Source: Dehalococcoidia bacterium
GTDB taxonomy: Bacteria > Chloroflexota > Dehalococcoidia > Bin125
DNA: 64,000 bases
Direction of reading: 5' to 3'
Assembly: GCA_022828105.1 (NCBI GenBank)
Contig: JAJEJC010000003.1
Location: 79,612-143,611 of the forward strand
Both the position numbers and the translations under genes were made by a program. The notes under the pieces were generated by a model. That model made no database searches and was not told the DNA's origin. It worked only from the letters and a program-made list of their open reading frames with translations. Below, one piece after another: positions 9,419 to 18,320 of the stretch (position 1 is its first letter; each line of letters begins with the position of its first letter).

Positions 9419-10383
9419 CAGGGCAGCCTCCTCCACCTGGTCGAGCGCAGCGCCAGTTCAGACACGATCAACAACCCCGCCGCCAGCAGCAACCACGGGG
9501 CCAACTCCCTGGTCGACAGGAACACTTCATCGCCGACCCGTTCCCGCTCCAGGTCCGAGATTGAGTGGTAGGCGTCGGCCAGTTCTCGCGAGTCGGTGGC
9601 GCGGAAGTACACGCCGCCCGTCTCGTCGGCCATGTAAATCAGGGTCAGTTCGTTCAAGTCCACGCCCACCTGACGGACATGCGTCGGCAGACCGATGGTG
9701 TACAGACGCACGCCCACCGCGCGTGCGACGGCGGTCGCCTGGTTGGGCGTGATGTCGGGCACGTTGTTCACGCCGTCGGTCAGCACCACCACGATCCGGG
9801 AGGCGGCGTCCGATCCGCGAAGCAGATCGATCGCCTCCATGGTCGCCACGCCCAGCGCGGTGCCGTCGGGAATCAGCCCGCTGCGCACGGAGACATCGAT
9901 CATCGCGTCAATCGCCTCCAGGTCCAACGTGAGCGGACTCAGGACCAGCGCCCGCCGCTGGAACATGACCAGACCAATGCGGTCCGAACCGCTCGCCTCG
10001 CGCTCGGCGACGAAGTCTCGCGCCACTCGGCGCGCCGCATCCATCCGTGTCTCGTTGCCGGAAATCCGCGAGAACGCCATCGATGAGGACGCGTCAATCA
10101 CCAATACGATGTCGATCCCCTCGGCCGGTTGGACCGCCTCAACGCTCGTCGCCTGGGGCCGCGCCACGGCGATGATGATCAGCGCCAGCGCCAGCAATCG
10201 CAGCAATCCGAGCAATGGCAGCGCCCGCAATCGTCGGCTGGCAGGACCCACGAGCGGCGGTGCGCCGATCAGTTGCGGCAGCAGATATCGCGGACGGAGC
10301 GTCCGCGACTCGCGCCGCAGCAGCCAGACGTAGGGAACCAGCAGGGCGAACAGCGCCAGCAGGGCAGGATCGTCAAGTCTCAC
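9418..10383 (-). CDS. BatA-like von Willebrand factor A domain protein
   Basis: 321 residues. Two N-terminal hydrophobic segments (about 6-22 and 56-75) are followed by a von Willebrand A domain with an intact metal-ion-dependent adhesion site DASSS (D97, S99, S101) and the later TDG segment of VVVLTDGVNNVPD. A C-terminal membrane segment lies at about 295-315. The order and size match BatA of the MoxR-associated Bat clusters, which are membrane complexes linked to stress or envelope maintenance. The start overlaps the stop of the BatD-like gene by four bases (10380-10383). Family identification is strong; the physiological role is inferred from context. Confidence 0.88.
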   Translation of the reverse strand: MRLDDPALLALFALLVPYVWLLRRESRTLRPRYLLPQLIGAPPLVGPASRRLRALPLLGLLRLLALALIIIAVARPQATSVEAVQPAEGIDIVLVIDASSSMAFSRISGNETRMDAARRVARDFVAEREASGSDRIGLVMFQRRALVLSPLTLDLEAIDAMIDVSVRSGLIPDGTALGVATMEAIDLLRGSDAASRIVVVLTDGVNNVPDITPNQATAVARAVGVRLYTIGLPTHVRQVGVDLNELTLIYMADETGGVYFRATDSRELADAYHSISDLERERVGDEVFLSTRELAPWLLLAAGLLIVSELALRSTRWRRLP

Positions 10384-11252
10384 GGCGTACCGTCCTCCCA
10401 GATTGCCTCGGCAAGCTGCCGGTAGCCGCGCAAGCGCTCGGGCGTGGGTTGCTCGCCTCCAAACTGCACGCGGTCACAGGCCTCAATCAGTCGCGTCACT
10501 CGAAGGATCACCACTCCGGGAGCGCCGGCCGCGGCCAGTGCCGGTCCAATCTCCGATGCCGTCAAGGCGTCCGCCGGCAACGACCAGTCATCGCCGAGGC
10601 GGCTTCGCACCGAAGCTGAGAGCCGGCGGCACTGCTCGGCGGCGTCAAGCGACTCGTCCAACTCAAAGGTCACCATCGGCCGCGCCTCCGCGGCCTGGCC
10701 GACCTGGGACTCGGCCGGCGACGCAGTTCGGATCCGACCACGAGCGATCCGGGCCACGACAAAACCGAGACCGATGCCGATGATGGCCACGATCCAGGGC
10801 GTGAACGTGCGGTCCTCGGCTTCGAGCAGATCGGGTGCAGTGTTCGGCCTCGGCTGTGCATCGTCGGCGAGCACCGAGCCAATCGAGACCAGGACCGGAC
10901 TGAGCGCAACCGCATTGAGCGAGCCGTCCAGGCGGCGCACCGAGATCGGCGGCAACGTCACTTCGAATGTGCCCGTCGAGAAGGACCGGGTGCCGAACAC
11001 GATCAACGTTTGCATCTCGCTGATCTCGCGGATCACCGGCGCCGATGGTTCCATCCCACCCATGTCGACCAGCGAGTCATCCAGCACCACTGATTCACCG
11101 GCATCGTGGCTGATCGTGACTCGAATGGACACCGGATCGCCGACCGTGAGACCGACGAACGGTTCGACTTCGACCTGCGCCGCCGGCTCCTGCGCGTGTG
11201 CGGCCGAGAGACCGAGCAGGAGCGCCGCCAGGACAACGACGAGCCGCGTCAT
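10380..11252 (-). CDS. BatD-like exported membrane protein
   Basis: 290 residues. A cleavable signal peptide ends near AHA (about 18-20). An Ig-like beta-rich extracytoplasmic domain covers about 25-150, a membrane segment lies at about 165-182 (IVAIIGIGLGFVVA), and a helical cytoplasmic tail of about 100 residues follows. No motif fixes the family, but size, topology and position between DUF58 and BatA genes match the BatD slot of Bat operons, in a shortened form. Four-base overlaps on both sides (11249-11252 and 10380-10383) tie it to the operon. Some Chloroflexota and Bacteroidetes Bat operons use DUF4381-type proteins in this place, which remains an alternative. Confidence 0.72.
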   Translation of the reverse strand: MTRLVVVLAALLLGLSAAHAQEPAAQVEVEPFVGLTVGDPVSIRVTISHDAGESVVLDDSLVDMGGMEPSAPVIREISEMQTLIVFGTRSFSTGTFEVTLPPISVRRLDGSLNAVALSPVLVSIGSVLADDAQPRPNTAPDLLEAEDRTFTPWIVAIIGIGLGFVVARIARGRIRTASPAESQVGQAAEARPMVTFELDESLDAAEQCRRLSASVRSRLGDDWSLPADALTASEIGPALAAAGAPGVVILRVTRLIEACDRVQFGGEQPTPERLRGYRQLAEAIWEDGTP

Positions 11253-12220
11253 TGCCGGCTCCGGCGTTGACGGAAGAGGCCAATCAGGATCGGCAGCCAG
11301 TCATCCTCGGTGCTGATCAGCACCGCGTCGCAGCCGCAATGCCGCAGCCGCTGGACGATCCCGTGCTGCTCCGCGCGCAGGGCGAGTTCCTGCCGCTGGG
11401 CCGTCTCAAGATCGGCAAGCACCGTGTCGCCACGCTCCGAGCCGCCCCAGTGGACCAATCCCTCGCTGTTGGCATCGGCCAGCGCAACTTCGCGACGATC
11501 GCGCAGGCAGACGGCGACCACATCGTGCCGCCTCGCGAGCTGCGCCAGCGCCGACTCCCAGACGTGATCGGGATGCGTCGCGACGAAGTCGGAGATCACG
11601 ATCACCACCCCACGCCTGCGCATCACGCGACCGGCGTAGCGCAGGGCGCGCGCGAGCTCGGTGCGGCCGCCGGCGGGCAGACTGAGCAGATCGCGGAGGA
11701 TGCGCAGCACGTGGCGCGAACCCTTGTCCGGAGGGACCGAGAGCAGCACATCGGTCGCGAACGCCGCGACACCGACGAGGTCGTTCGCGGCGGCGGCCGC
11801 CAGACCCAGCGCGCCGGCGATCTCGATCGCCCGGTCCCGCACCGACACGCCCGAGGCGGCGTAGGCCATGGAGGCGGTCACGTCGACCAGGATGAGCACC
11901 GTCTGCTCCCGCTCCTCCGCATATCGCCGCACCACCGGGGTGCGCAATCGCGCCGTCGCCTTCCAGTCGATCGCGCGGACATCGTCGTCCGGGTGGTAGG
12001 GGTGCAAGTCGGCAAACTCCAGCCCCCGACCTCGGAACGCGGTGCGGTACTCGCCGGCCAGGGCGTCGCGCAGTGCTCGCCGCGCCCGAATCTCAATCCG
12101 CCGTACCTGTCTGCGCACTTCGTCGACGCCGAGCGGCTCCGCCTGCGGCGGCGGGTTCGGGGGCGCGATCCATTCGCGGATGCGGCTGAGTCGAGATGCT
12201 CGGCGCGGCGCTCGGGACAT
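11249..12220 (-). CDS. DUF58 domain protein (module 2, MoxR partner)
   Basis: 323 residues with no membrane segment, unlike the DUF58 protein of module 1. The signature covers about 64-91 (GRGLEFADLHPYHPDDDVR followed by IDWKATAR), then a von Willebrand A fold with an intact metal site DVTAS (D113, T115, S117). This is the soluble type normally encoded between moxR and batA. It lies 22 bases after the MoxR gene and overlaps the BatD-like gene by four bases. It probably docks onto or is remodelled by the ATPase at 12243-13337. Family call strong; biochemical role unknown. Confidence 0.92.
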   Translation of the reverse strand: MSRAPRRASRLSRIREWIAPPNPPPQAEPLGVDEVRRQVRRIEIRARRALRDALAGEYRTAFRGRGLEFADLHPYHPDDDVRAIDWKATARLRTPVVRRYAEEREQTVLILVDVTASMAYAASGVSVRDRAIEIAGALGLAAAAANDLVGVAAFATDVLLSVPPDKGSRHVLRILRDLLSLPAGGRTELARALRYAGRVMRRRGVVIVISDFVATHPDHVWESALAQLARRHDVVAVCLRDRREVALADANSEGLVHWGGSERGDTVLADLETAQRQELALRAEQHGIVQRLRHCGCDAVLISTEDDWLPILIGLFRQRRSRQ

Positions 12221-12242
12221 TGCCAGACCAGTCCAGCCGGCG

Positions 12243-13337
12243 TCAGGGCACCGGCAGCGCCGTGAGCAATTGCGCGATGACGTCGTCCGGCGAGACTTCG
12301 TCGGCCTCGGCCTCGTAGGTCAGGACAATCCGGTGGCGCAGCGCATCCAGCGCGATTGCCTTGACATCATCGGGCGTGGCGTAGTCGCGGCTCGAGAGCC
12401 AGGCCAGCGCCCGCGCGCCCATCGCCAGTGCCGTGGTCGCGCGCGGCGACGCCCCGAACTCAACGTATGCCGACAACTCCTGGACCAGCCGGCCGGGAGC
12501 GCGGGTCGAGCGGACGAGTTGCACGATGTAGTCGCGCAGTCGCGGCTCGACGCGAACCTCGGCCACGGCCGATCTGGCGCCCAGGACATCGCTCAGTTCC
12601 ATCACCGGCGCGACTTCCGCCGCCTCGCCGGACAACGTCCGATCCAGCACTTCCCGCTCCTCCAGCTCGCCCGGATACCCGACCTGGATGTTGAGCATGA
12701 AGCGGTCGAGTTGGGCCTCGGGCAATGGATACGTGCCTTCCTGCTCAATTGGATTCTGGGTCGCCAGGACGAGGAACGGGGCAGGCATCGGGAAAGTCTG
12801 GCCGCCGATCGAGACGTGGCGCTCCTGCATCGCCTCAAGCAGCGCCGACTGGACCTTGGCCGGCGCGCGGTTGATCTCGTCGGCCAGCAGGACGTTGGTG
12901 AAGATCGGACCTCTGCGGACTTCGAAGCGAGACTCGGCGGCGTTGTAGATCTCCGAGCCGGTCAGGTCCGCCGGAAGCAGGTCGGGCGTGAACTGCAAGC
13001 GGGTGTATGAGGCATGCAGGCAACTCGCGAGGGTCGAGACGGTGAGCGATTTCGCCAGTCCGGGAACGCCCTCGACCAGACAGTGACCGTCGCAGAGCAA
13101 CGCGACGAGCAATCGGGTAACGAGTCCCTCCTGGCCGACGATCACGCGCCCGATTTCGGAGCGCAGCGCGGCCAAGGGCGAGTCCTCGGACAACGACGGA
13201 GCAGGTAGCGTCTCGGGCTCGGCCACCGCGACCGCTTGCGACGCAGGCGCAGTCGGGCCTGAGGCAGGACGCTCTGCATCGCTCGGACCGTCGCCTCGGG
13301 CCCACTCTGACACGTTGCCCCGGCCTTTCTGCTGCAT
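12243..13337 (-). CDS. MoxR-family AAA+ ATPase (module 2)
   Basis: 364 residues. An N-terminal extension of about 50 residues, rich in Ala, Pro and Glu, precedes the ATPase core. Walker A is GVPGLAKS (90-97), the MoxR-subfamily form in which GLAK replaces GTGK; Walker B is LADEINR (about 151-157). It is clearly a different subfamily from the gene at 2221, so the two modules are not a recent duplication. It heads the minus-strand operon with DUF58, BatD-like, BatA-like and BatB/C genes. A GTG at 13313, with AAAGGCCGGGG before it, would remove eight residues and may be the true start. Divergent from the oxidoreductase gene at 13441. Confidence 0.92.
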   Translation of the reverse strand: MQQKGRGNVSEWARGDGPSDAERPASGPTAPASQAVAVAEPETLPAPSLSEDSPLAALRSEIGRVIVGQEGLVTRLLVALLCDGHCLVEGVPGLAKSLTVSTLASCLHASYTRLQFTPDLLPADLTGSEIYNAAESRFEVRRGPIFTNVLLADEINRAPAKVQSALLEAMQERHVSIGGQTFPMPAPFLVLATQNPIEQEGTYPLPEAQLDRFMLNIQVGYPGELEEREVLDRTLSGEAAEVAPVMELSDVLGARSAVAEVRVEPRLRDYIVQLVRSTRAPGRLVQELSAYVEFGASPRATTALAMGARALAWLSSRDYATPDDVKAIALDALRHRIVLTYEAEADEVSPDDVIAQLLTALPVP

Positions 13338-13440
13338 CTCTGCTGCGTCCGCGTCCCGTCGTTCAGTCTATCCACGAACGCCTACCATTCACGGACAGCG
13401 CGGCGGCGAGCGTCGCGTTCGAGAGCGGAGGGAGGACGAT

Positions 13441-14415
13441 ATGCGCTTCGGCGTGACCGTGGGCAACATGAACGGGTTCAACGACGAGTCGGGACCCAAC
13501 GCCTGCATCGAAGTCGCCCAGGCGGCCGAGGATCTTGGCTTCGACTCGGTCTGGACCAACGATCACATCGTGGTTCCGACTCAGATCGAATCGCGCTACC
13601 CCTACAACGACCTGGGCGAGTTTCCTGCGCCGTCGACGATCCAGTGCTTCGATCCGTTGGTCGTGATGTGCGCGATGGCCGAGGCGACGCAGTCGGTCGA
13701 GATCGGCTGCTCGGTGCTCGTCATTCCCTACCGGCATCCTGCCGTGGTGGCGAAGATGTTGGCCGCCGCCGACCAGGTCTCGGGCGGACGGATCGTGCTC
13801 GGCGCGGGCGTCGGTTGGATGCGCGAGGAGTTCGAGGCGCTTGGACTGCCCGAGGTCCACTACCGACGGCGAGGCGCGGTGACCAACGAGTACCTCCGCG
13901 CCATGCGCGAGATGTGGACCAATCCCGGACCGTGCTCGTTCCATGGCGACTTCGTTGAGTTCCACAACGTCGGCGCCTATCCCAAACCGGCGCAGCGAGA
14001 GGACGGCGGCACGATCCCGATCGTGATCGGCGGCAACGGGATCAATGCCTGGCGCAGGGCCTCGCGCTACGGCGACGGCTTCCACGCCGCATTCCAGACA
14101 GTGGACGCCATGGCCGACGAGGTCGAAGGCGTGCGCCGCGCCTGCGAGCGTGATCGACGCGATCCGGACGAGCTGGAAATCCAGTTGCTGCAGAACATGC
14201 GGCCGTCCGAGACGGCGCTGGAGGAGGACGACCGTCCGCTGTTGCATGGGTCGCCCGACCAGATTGCGTCGGACCTGCTGGCCTTCGGCCGGGTCGGTGT
14301 CGAGCATCTGATCGCAACGCCGATGATGGTCAGTCCAATGGGCGACACCACCGTCGAACGCGTCCTGAACAGCATGCAGTTCGTCTCGGACGAGATCCTG
14401 CCGGCGTTTGCCTAG
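13441..14415 (+). CDS. LLM-class flavin/F420-dependent oxidoreductase
   Basis: 324 residues, a full-length bacterial-luciferase-like TIM barrel. Family landmarks are the N-terminal GLDFDSVWTNDH-type segment (here LGFDSVWTNDH), the middle stretch IGCSVLVIPYRHP, and GAGVGWMREEF. Such enzymes use FMN or coenzyme F420 for hydride transfer or monooxygenation; the sequence alone does not decide which. The ATG at 13441 follows GGAGGGAGGACG. A second LLM protein starts 15 bases downstream and shares the same segments, suggesting an old tandem duplication. With the BKACE and split-barrel genes that follow, it looks like part of a small-molecule degradation operon. Confidence 0.9.
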   Translation: MRFGVTVGNMNGFNDESGPNACIEVAQAAEDLGFDSVWTNDHIVVPTQIESRYPYNDLGEFPAPSTIQCFDPLVVMCAMAEATQSVEIGCSVLVIPYRHPAVVAKMLAAADQVSGGRIVLGAGVGWMREEFEALGLPEVHYRRRGAVTNEYLRAMREMWTNPGPCSFHGDFVEFHNVGAYPKPAQREDGGTIPIVIGGNGINAWRRASRYGDGFHAAFQTVDAMADEVEGVRRACERDRRDPDELEIQLLQNMRPSETALEEDDRPLLHGSPDQIASDLLAFGRVGVEHLIATPMMVSPMGDTTVERVLNSMQFVSDEILPAFA

Positions 14416-14430
14416 TCGAGGAGCATAACG

Positions 14431-15408
14431 ATGAAGTTCGGAATCCCGATCGGGAACTTCGGTACGGCCGGCAAGTACGGCGACATCAACGACGTAGTCG
14501 ACATCGCCGAGCGCGCGGAGCTGCTCGGTTTCGACTCGGTCTGGGTGCACGACCACATCTTCATGCCGGCGCGGATTGCGTCGCGCTATCCGTACAACGA
14601 CTCGGGGGTGGCGGGCTTCGCTTACCACCAGGACATCATGGATCCGCTGGCGGTGATGTCGGCAGTGGCGATCCGCACGTCGGAGATCCAGATCGGCACC
14701 TCGGTGCTGATCATCCCCTACCGCGACCCCCTCTACCAGGCGCAGGCAATTGCGACGATTGATCAACTCTCCGCGGGCAGGGTGCTGCTCGGCATCGGCG
14801 TCGGCTGGATGGAAGAAGAGTTCGTGGCGCTGGGGTTGGAGGGCGAGCCGTTCACTCGGCGCGGGGCGATGACCGACGAGTGGATGTCGATCGCGATCAG
14901 CGCCTGGACGCATGGGGTCCAGCGGGAGCCGATCTCGCACGAGGGGCACTTCCGCCAGTTCGAGAACCTGGGCGGCATGTCGGCCTGCTACCAGCAGCCG
15001 CACGTCCCGATCTGGGTGGGCGGCAAAGGCCGGATCGCCGCTCGCAGAGTGGCCCGCTACGGCAACGGCTACCACACGATCACCTCAACGCCCGACCAGA
15101 TCCGCGAGGAGCTGACGATCGTCGAGCAAGAAATGGAACAGGCCGGTCGGGACATGGACGAGCTGGAGATCTCAATGCTCGGACCAATGGTGCTGCTCGA
15201 CGGCGACGTCGAATCGGTGCGAGGCTTCCCCGCAGTGGTCGGCGGTTCTCGCGACGAAATCGTCGACACCCTCGGCAGCTACGAGGAAGCCGGCCTCGAC
15301 CACGCGCTCTCCATTCCCGCCTACCGCACCCCCAACTGGGACGTGCCGCCCGATCAACAGATGCAGGCCATGGCCGAGTTGGCGGAAATCGTCGAGGAGT
15401 TGCGTTAG
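14431..15408 (+). CDS. LLM-class flavin/F420-dependent oxidoreductase (tandem paralog)
   Basis: 325 residues. It resembles its upstream neighbour throughout: LGFDSVWVHDH, SRYPYND, IGTSVLIIPYRDP and GIGVGWMEEEF occur at equivalent positions, but the rest has diverged well, so substrates probably differ. TIM-barrel fold with an FMN or F420 site is expected. The start follows a GAGGAG sequence 15 bases after the preceding stop, so the pair is almost certainly cotranscribed. Such tandem LLM oxidoreductases are common in F420-using Actinobacteria and Chloroflexota. The exact reaction cannot be read from the sequence. Confidence 0.9.
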   Translation: MKFGIPIGNFGTAGKYGDINDVVDIAERAELLGFDSVWVHDHIFMPARIASRYPYNDSGVAGFAYHQDIMDPLAVMSAVAIRTSEIQIGTSVLIIPYRDPLYQAQAIATIDQLSAGRVLLGIGVGWMEEEFVALGLEGEPFTRRGAMTDEWMSIAISAWTHGVQREPISHEGHFRQFENLGGMSACYQQPHVPIWVGGKGRIAARRVARYGNGYHTITSTPDQIREELTIVEQEMEQAGRDMDELEISMLGPMVLLDGDVESVRGFPAVVGGSRDEIVDTLGSYEEAGLDHALSIPAYRTPNWDVPPDQQMQAMAELAEIVEELR

Positions 15409-15486
15409 GCGGTCACGGCCAGGGCTGAGGGGGACGGATGTGGCGGCGTAGACTGCGTGTCTGTTCGCCAGGATGGAGAACTTGAA

Positions 15487-16401
15487 ATGTCCAAGCCGGT
15501 CGTGATCGAAGCCGCGATCAACGGCGCGACTCCCAAGTCGCGCAACCCGAACTCGCCGCGTTCCGTTGAGGAGATCGCGGTAGACGGTGTTCGCGCCGTC
15601 GATGCCGGCGCGTCGATTGTGCACAACCACAACGACGATCCGGTCGTCGTCGCGGGCACGCGCACGACCGCCGGCTGGCACAATCCGCAGCCCTACATCG
15701 ACGCCTGGCGCGAGATTCTGTCGCAGCGGCCGGACACGATCCTCTATCCCACGATGGGCTCGGGCGGTCGCGACTCGGAGATCGAGGTGCGCTACTCGCA
15801 CTTGCCGGCGCTGCACGAGGCAGGAGTGCTGGGCCAGGGCTTGATCGACCCGGGCTGCGTCGGGCTTGGTCCGGCGGACGAGCATGGGTTGCCGGCGCCG
15901 ACCGACAACTTATACATCAACACCTACCGCGACGCGCGCTACATGTTCGAGACCTGCCAACGGATGGGCCGCGGGGCGTCGATCTCGATCTTCGAGCCCG
16001 GCTTCCTGCGCGTCGTGCTGGCCTACCACGCGCAAGGGCTGGTCCCGCAGGGATCGCTGGTCAAGCTCTACTTCGGCGGGACGGAGCGCGGTCCGCTGGG
16101 CTTTGGCATGTTCCCCACCGAGCCTTGCCTTAACGCCTACCTCTCGATGCTCGAGGGCACCGGGCTCGAATGGTCGGTCGCGATCCTGGGCGGCGACAAC
16201 GTCGGCTCGGGATTCGCCCGCATCGCGCTGGAGCGCGGCGGGCACCTGCGGGTGGGGCTTGAGGACTTCTACCAGGGCGACCGCACGCCGAACAACACGG
16301 AGTTGCTGGAGGAGGCGGTCAGTCTGTGCGACGAAGTCGGGCGTCCGGTGGCGTCGCCCGCGGAGGCGCGTGAGCTGCTTGGTCTGCCGTCGTCGCCGTG
16401 A
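15487..16401 (+). CDS. BKACE-family beta-keto acid cleavage enzyme (DUF849)
   Basis: 304 residues. BKACE enzymes condense a beta-keto acid with acetyl-CoA, giving acetoacetate (or a related product) and a new CoA thioester. The zinc-binding HNH motif falls at H46 and H48 (IVHNHND), the same spacing as in the 3-keto-5-aminohexanoate cleavage enzyme, and the late GLED segment carries the expected acidic ligand. The ATG at 15487 has GGAGAAC before it; an in-frame upstream start at 15457 lacks support. Position after two oxidoreductases suggests it cleaves a keto acid those enzymes produce. Family call strong; substrate unknown. Confidence 0.88.
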   Translation: MSKPVVIEAAINGATPKSRNPNSPRSVEEIAVDGVRAVDAGASIVHNHNDDPVVVAGTRTTAGWHNPQPYIDAWREILSQRPDTILYPTMGSGGRDSEIEVRYSHLPALHEAGVLGQGLIDPGCVGLGPADEHGLPAPTDNLYINTYRDARYMFETCQRMGRGASISIFEPGFLRVVLAYHAQGLVPQGSLVKLYFGGTERGPLGFGMFPTEPCLNAYLSMLEGTGLEWSVAILGGDNVGSGFARIALERGGHLRVGLEDFYQGDRTPNNTELLEEAVSLCDEVGRPVASPAEARELLGLPSSP

Positions 16402-16453
16402 GGGCGGAACGGCTGAACGGTCCGGTCCGAGTTCATGAGCGAAGGAGTCTGTG

Positions 16454-16978
16454 ATGCCGAGAATGCGCGGCGATGCGTGGCGCGAGTTCATGGAGCAGCC
16501 GCATAGCGGCGTGCTGGCGACGCTGAGGCAGGACGGGCGGCCCTACACGATCCCGCTGTGGTTCCTCTGGGACGGCGAGATCGGCGACGACGCGCATTCG
16601 CTGCGCAATCCCCCGCGCGGTCACCTCTGGCTGACCGGCACCTTGAGCCGCATCTGGTGCAGGCAACTGAGGAACGACCCGCGCATGTCATTTTGCATCG
16701 AGAACTCGGGTCCGCCGGCCCAGCACGTCGAGATCGACGGCACGGCCGAAGCAATGACGCTGCCCGACTTCGACATCTGGCCGATCTCACGCAAGCTGGC
16801 CGAAAAGTACGTCGGCCGGGGCGATCCGGCCAACGACGACGCGGTCGACGCCTTCTTCGCCAACATGCAGACCGAACCGCGGATGCTGTTCCGCGTGACG
16901 CCGCAGGTCTGGCGCGCCATCGACCTGACGGTCTATCGAGGCAAGCGGGCGGATCGGGAGTTTCAGGCTGAGAGATAG
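16454..16978 (+). CDS. Pyridoxamine 5'-phosphate oxidase-like split-barrel (FMN/F420-binding) protein
   Basis: 174 residues. The N-terminal half has the split-barrel signature GVLATLRQDGRPYTIPLWF, followed by the cofactor-contacting strand with LTGTLSRIW and the segment EIDGTAEAM. Proteins of this size in F420 users include F420-dependent reductases (FDORs), as well as FMN-binding oxidases. ATG at 16454 follows AAGGAG by six bases; a GTG immediately before it (16451) is possible. It lies ten bases before the MFS gene and after the BKACE gene, in the same run. FMN or F420 preference cannot be settled by eye. Confidence 0.82.
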   Translation: MPRMRGDAWREFMEQPHSGVLATLRQDGRPYTIPLWFLWDGEIGDDAHSLRNPPRGHLWLTGTLSRIWCRQLRNDPRMSFCIENSGPPAQHVEIDGTAEAMTLPDFDIWPISRKLAEKYVGRGDPANDDAVDAFFANMQTEPRMLFRVTPQVWRAIDLTVYRGKRADREFQAER

Positions 16979-16987
16979 CCTGAGCGG

Positions 16988-18280
16988 GTGAGCAACCGGC
17001 TCCCCTCGTCGCGGACTTCGCTGCTGCAGAACACCGGCTTTTGCCGTGTCTGGGCGGCCGGCGCGATCACCGGCATGGTGCGCTGGCTGGACATGCTGGT
17101 GCTGACCCTCTTCGCGCGCGACCTCGCCGAGGCGGCCGGGTTCGTTGCGCTGGCGTTTCTGATCCGGATGCTGCCGCGGCTGCTGTTCGGCATGTTCGTC
17201 GGCGCGATCGCGGACCGCTTCGACCGCAAGAAGATCTGGATCGGCGCGCTGCTGGTCCTTTCGGTCATGTACTTCGTGCTGACCGCGTACGTGATGCTGA
17301 TCGGCATCGACTTCTGGACGCTGCTGGTCTTCGTCTTCATCGCGGGGATCGTGTGGTCGGTGGAGTTCCCCACGCGCCGGGCGATGATCGCCGACGTGGT
17401 CGCGCCGCACCAGGTCGGACGCGCGGTCGGTCTGGACTGGTCGACGGACTCGATCGTGCGGATTCCGGGTCCGTTGATCGGCGCGGGCCTGCTGCAGGAG
17501 CTGGGCGCCGAGTGGGCCTACCTGTTCACGGCCTGCGCGTTCATCGCCTCGGCTGCCATCGCCTCGACGCTGAGCTACCAGAAGCCGCTCAGGAGCAGCG
17601 CTGCGGAGGGATTCGGGGCAGTCGCGCGGGAGACATGGCGCGACATCCGCGACGGCTTCAGCTACATCCGGCGCAGCGAACTGCTGTTGGGCGTGCTGAT
17701 GGTCACGCTTTCCTTCAACCTGCTCTTCCCCGCCTACAACGCGGCGCTGCCGGACATCGGCCAGGAGCTGCTGGGCGTCGACAAGCTGCGAATCGGCGTG
17801 CTGGAGGCGCTGGTCGGCGCGGGATCGTTCGTCAGCGCGCTGGCGATCGCGGGCTGGAGCAGTTGGGCTCAGTCGGGCCGCATCTACTACGCAGGCACGG
17901 CCTGGTTCCTCTGCTGCGTGACGGGGATGGTGCTCTCGCCCTGGTACGAGCTGTCGATGCTGATCTCGTTCTGCATGGGCTTCGGATTCTCCGCCTTCGC
18001 GATCATGCAGACCTCGCTGCTGGTCACCCGCACCCCCGCCGAGATGCGAGGCCGCGTGATGGGTGTGCTCTCGATGGTGATCGGGATGGGGCCGGTGACC
18101 GGATTGCAGGTCTTCTTCATGTTCGAGTGGTTCGGCATCCAGGGAGGCGTGATCTCGGTCGTGATCGAGGCCGCCGCGCTGATGCTGCTGGCGATCCTGA
18201 TCTGGCCAGTGGTCATCCGCCGGTTGTCCGGGTCTGATCCGAAGGTGGCGGCCACATTCGCGCCGCAGCGGTCACGCTGA
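16988..18280 (+). CDS. Major facilitator superfamily transporter (MFS_3/EntS-like)
   Basis: 430 residues with about 11-12 hydrophobic segments. The loop between helices 2 and 3 carries the MFS motif as GAIADRFDRKK (about 75-85). Overall it resembles drug or siderophore exporters of the EntS type. A GTG start is used, ten bases after the split-barrel gene, so it is likely the last gene of the degradative run. Transport of the substrate or product of the upstream enzymes is a reasonable inference only. C-terminal tail is short and basic. Confidence 0.88.
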   Translation: MSNRLPSSRTSLLQNTGFCRVWAAGAITGMVRWLDMLVLTLFARDLAEAAGFVALAFLIRMLPRLLFGMFVGAIADRFDRKKIWIGALLVLSVMYFVLTAYVMLIGIDFWTLLVFVFIAGIVWSVEFPTRRAMIADVVAPHQVGRAVGLDWSTDSIVRIPGPLIGAGLLQELGAEWAYLFTACAFIASAAIASTLSYQKPLRSSAAEGFGAVARETWRDIRDGFSYIRRSELLLGVLMVTLSFNLLFPAYNAALPDIGQELLGVDKLRIGVLEALVGAGSFVSALAIAGWSSWAQSGRIYYAGTAWFLCCVTGMVLSPWYELSMLISFCMGFGFSAFAIMQTSLLVTRTPAEMRGRVMGVLSMVIGMGPVTGLQVFFMFEWFGIQGGVISVVIEAAALMLLAILIWPVVIRRLSGSDPKVAATFAPQRSR

Positions 18281-18320
18281 GCGCGAGGTTGACTAGGCTG
18301 AGTCGGGATGGAGGCGCGCG

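Noticed and set aside
13363..15075. 570-residue minus-strand open frame across the two LLM genes
   Set aside because: Shadow frame; both plus-strand proteins have clear family motifs and ribosome-binding sites.
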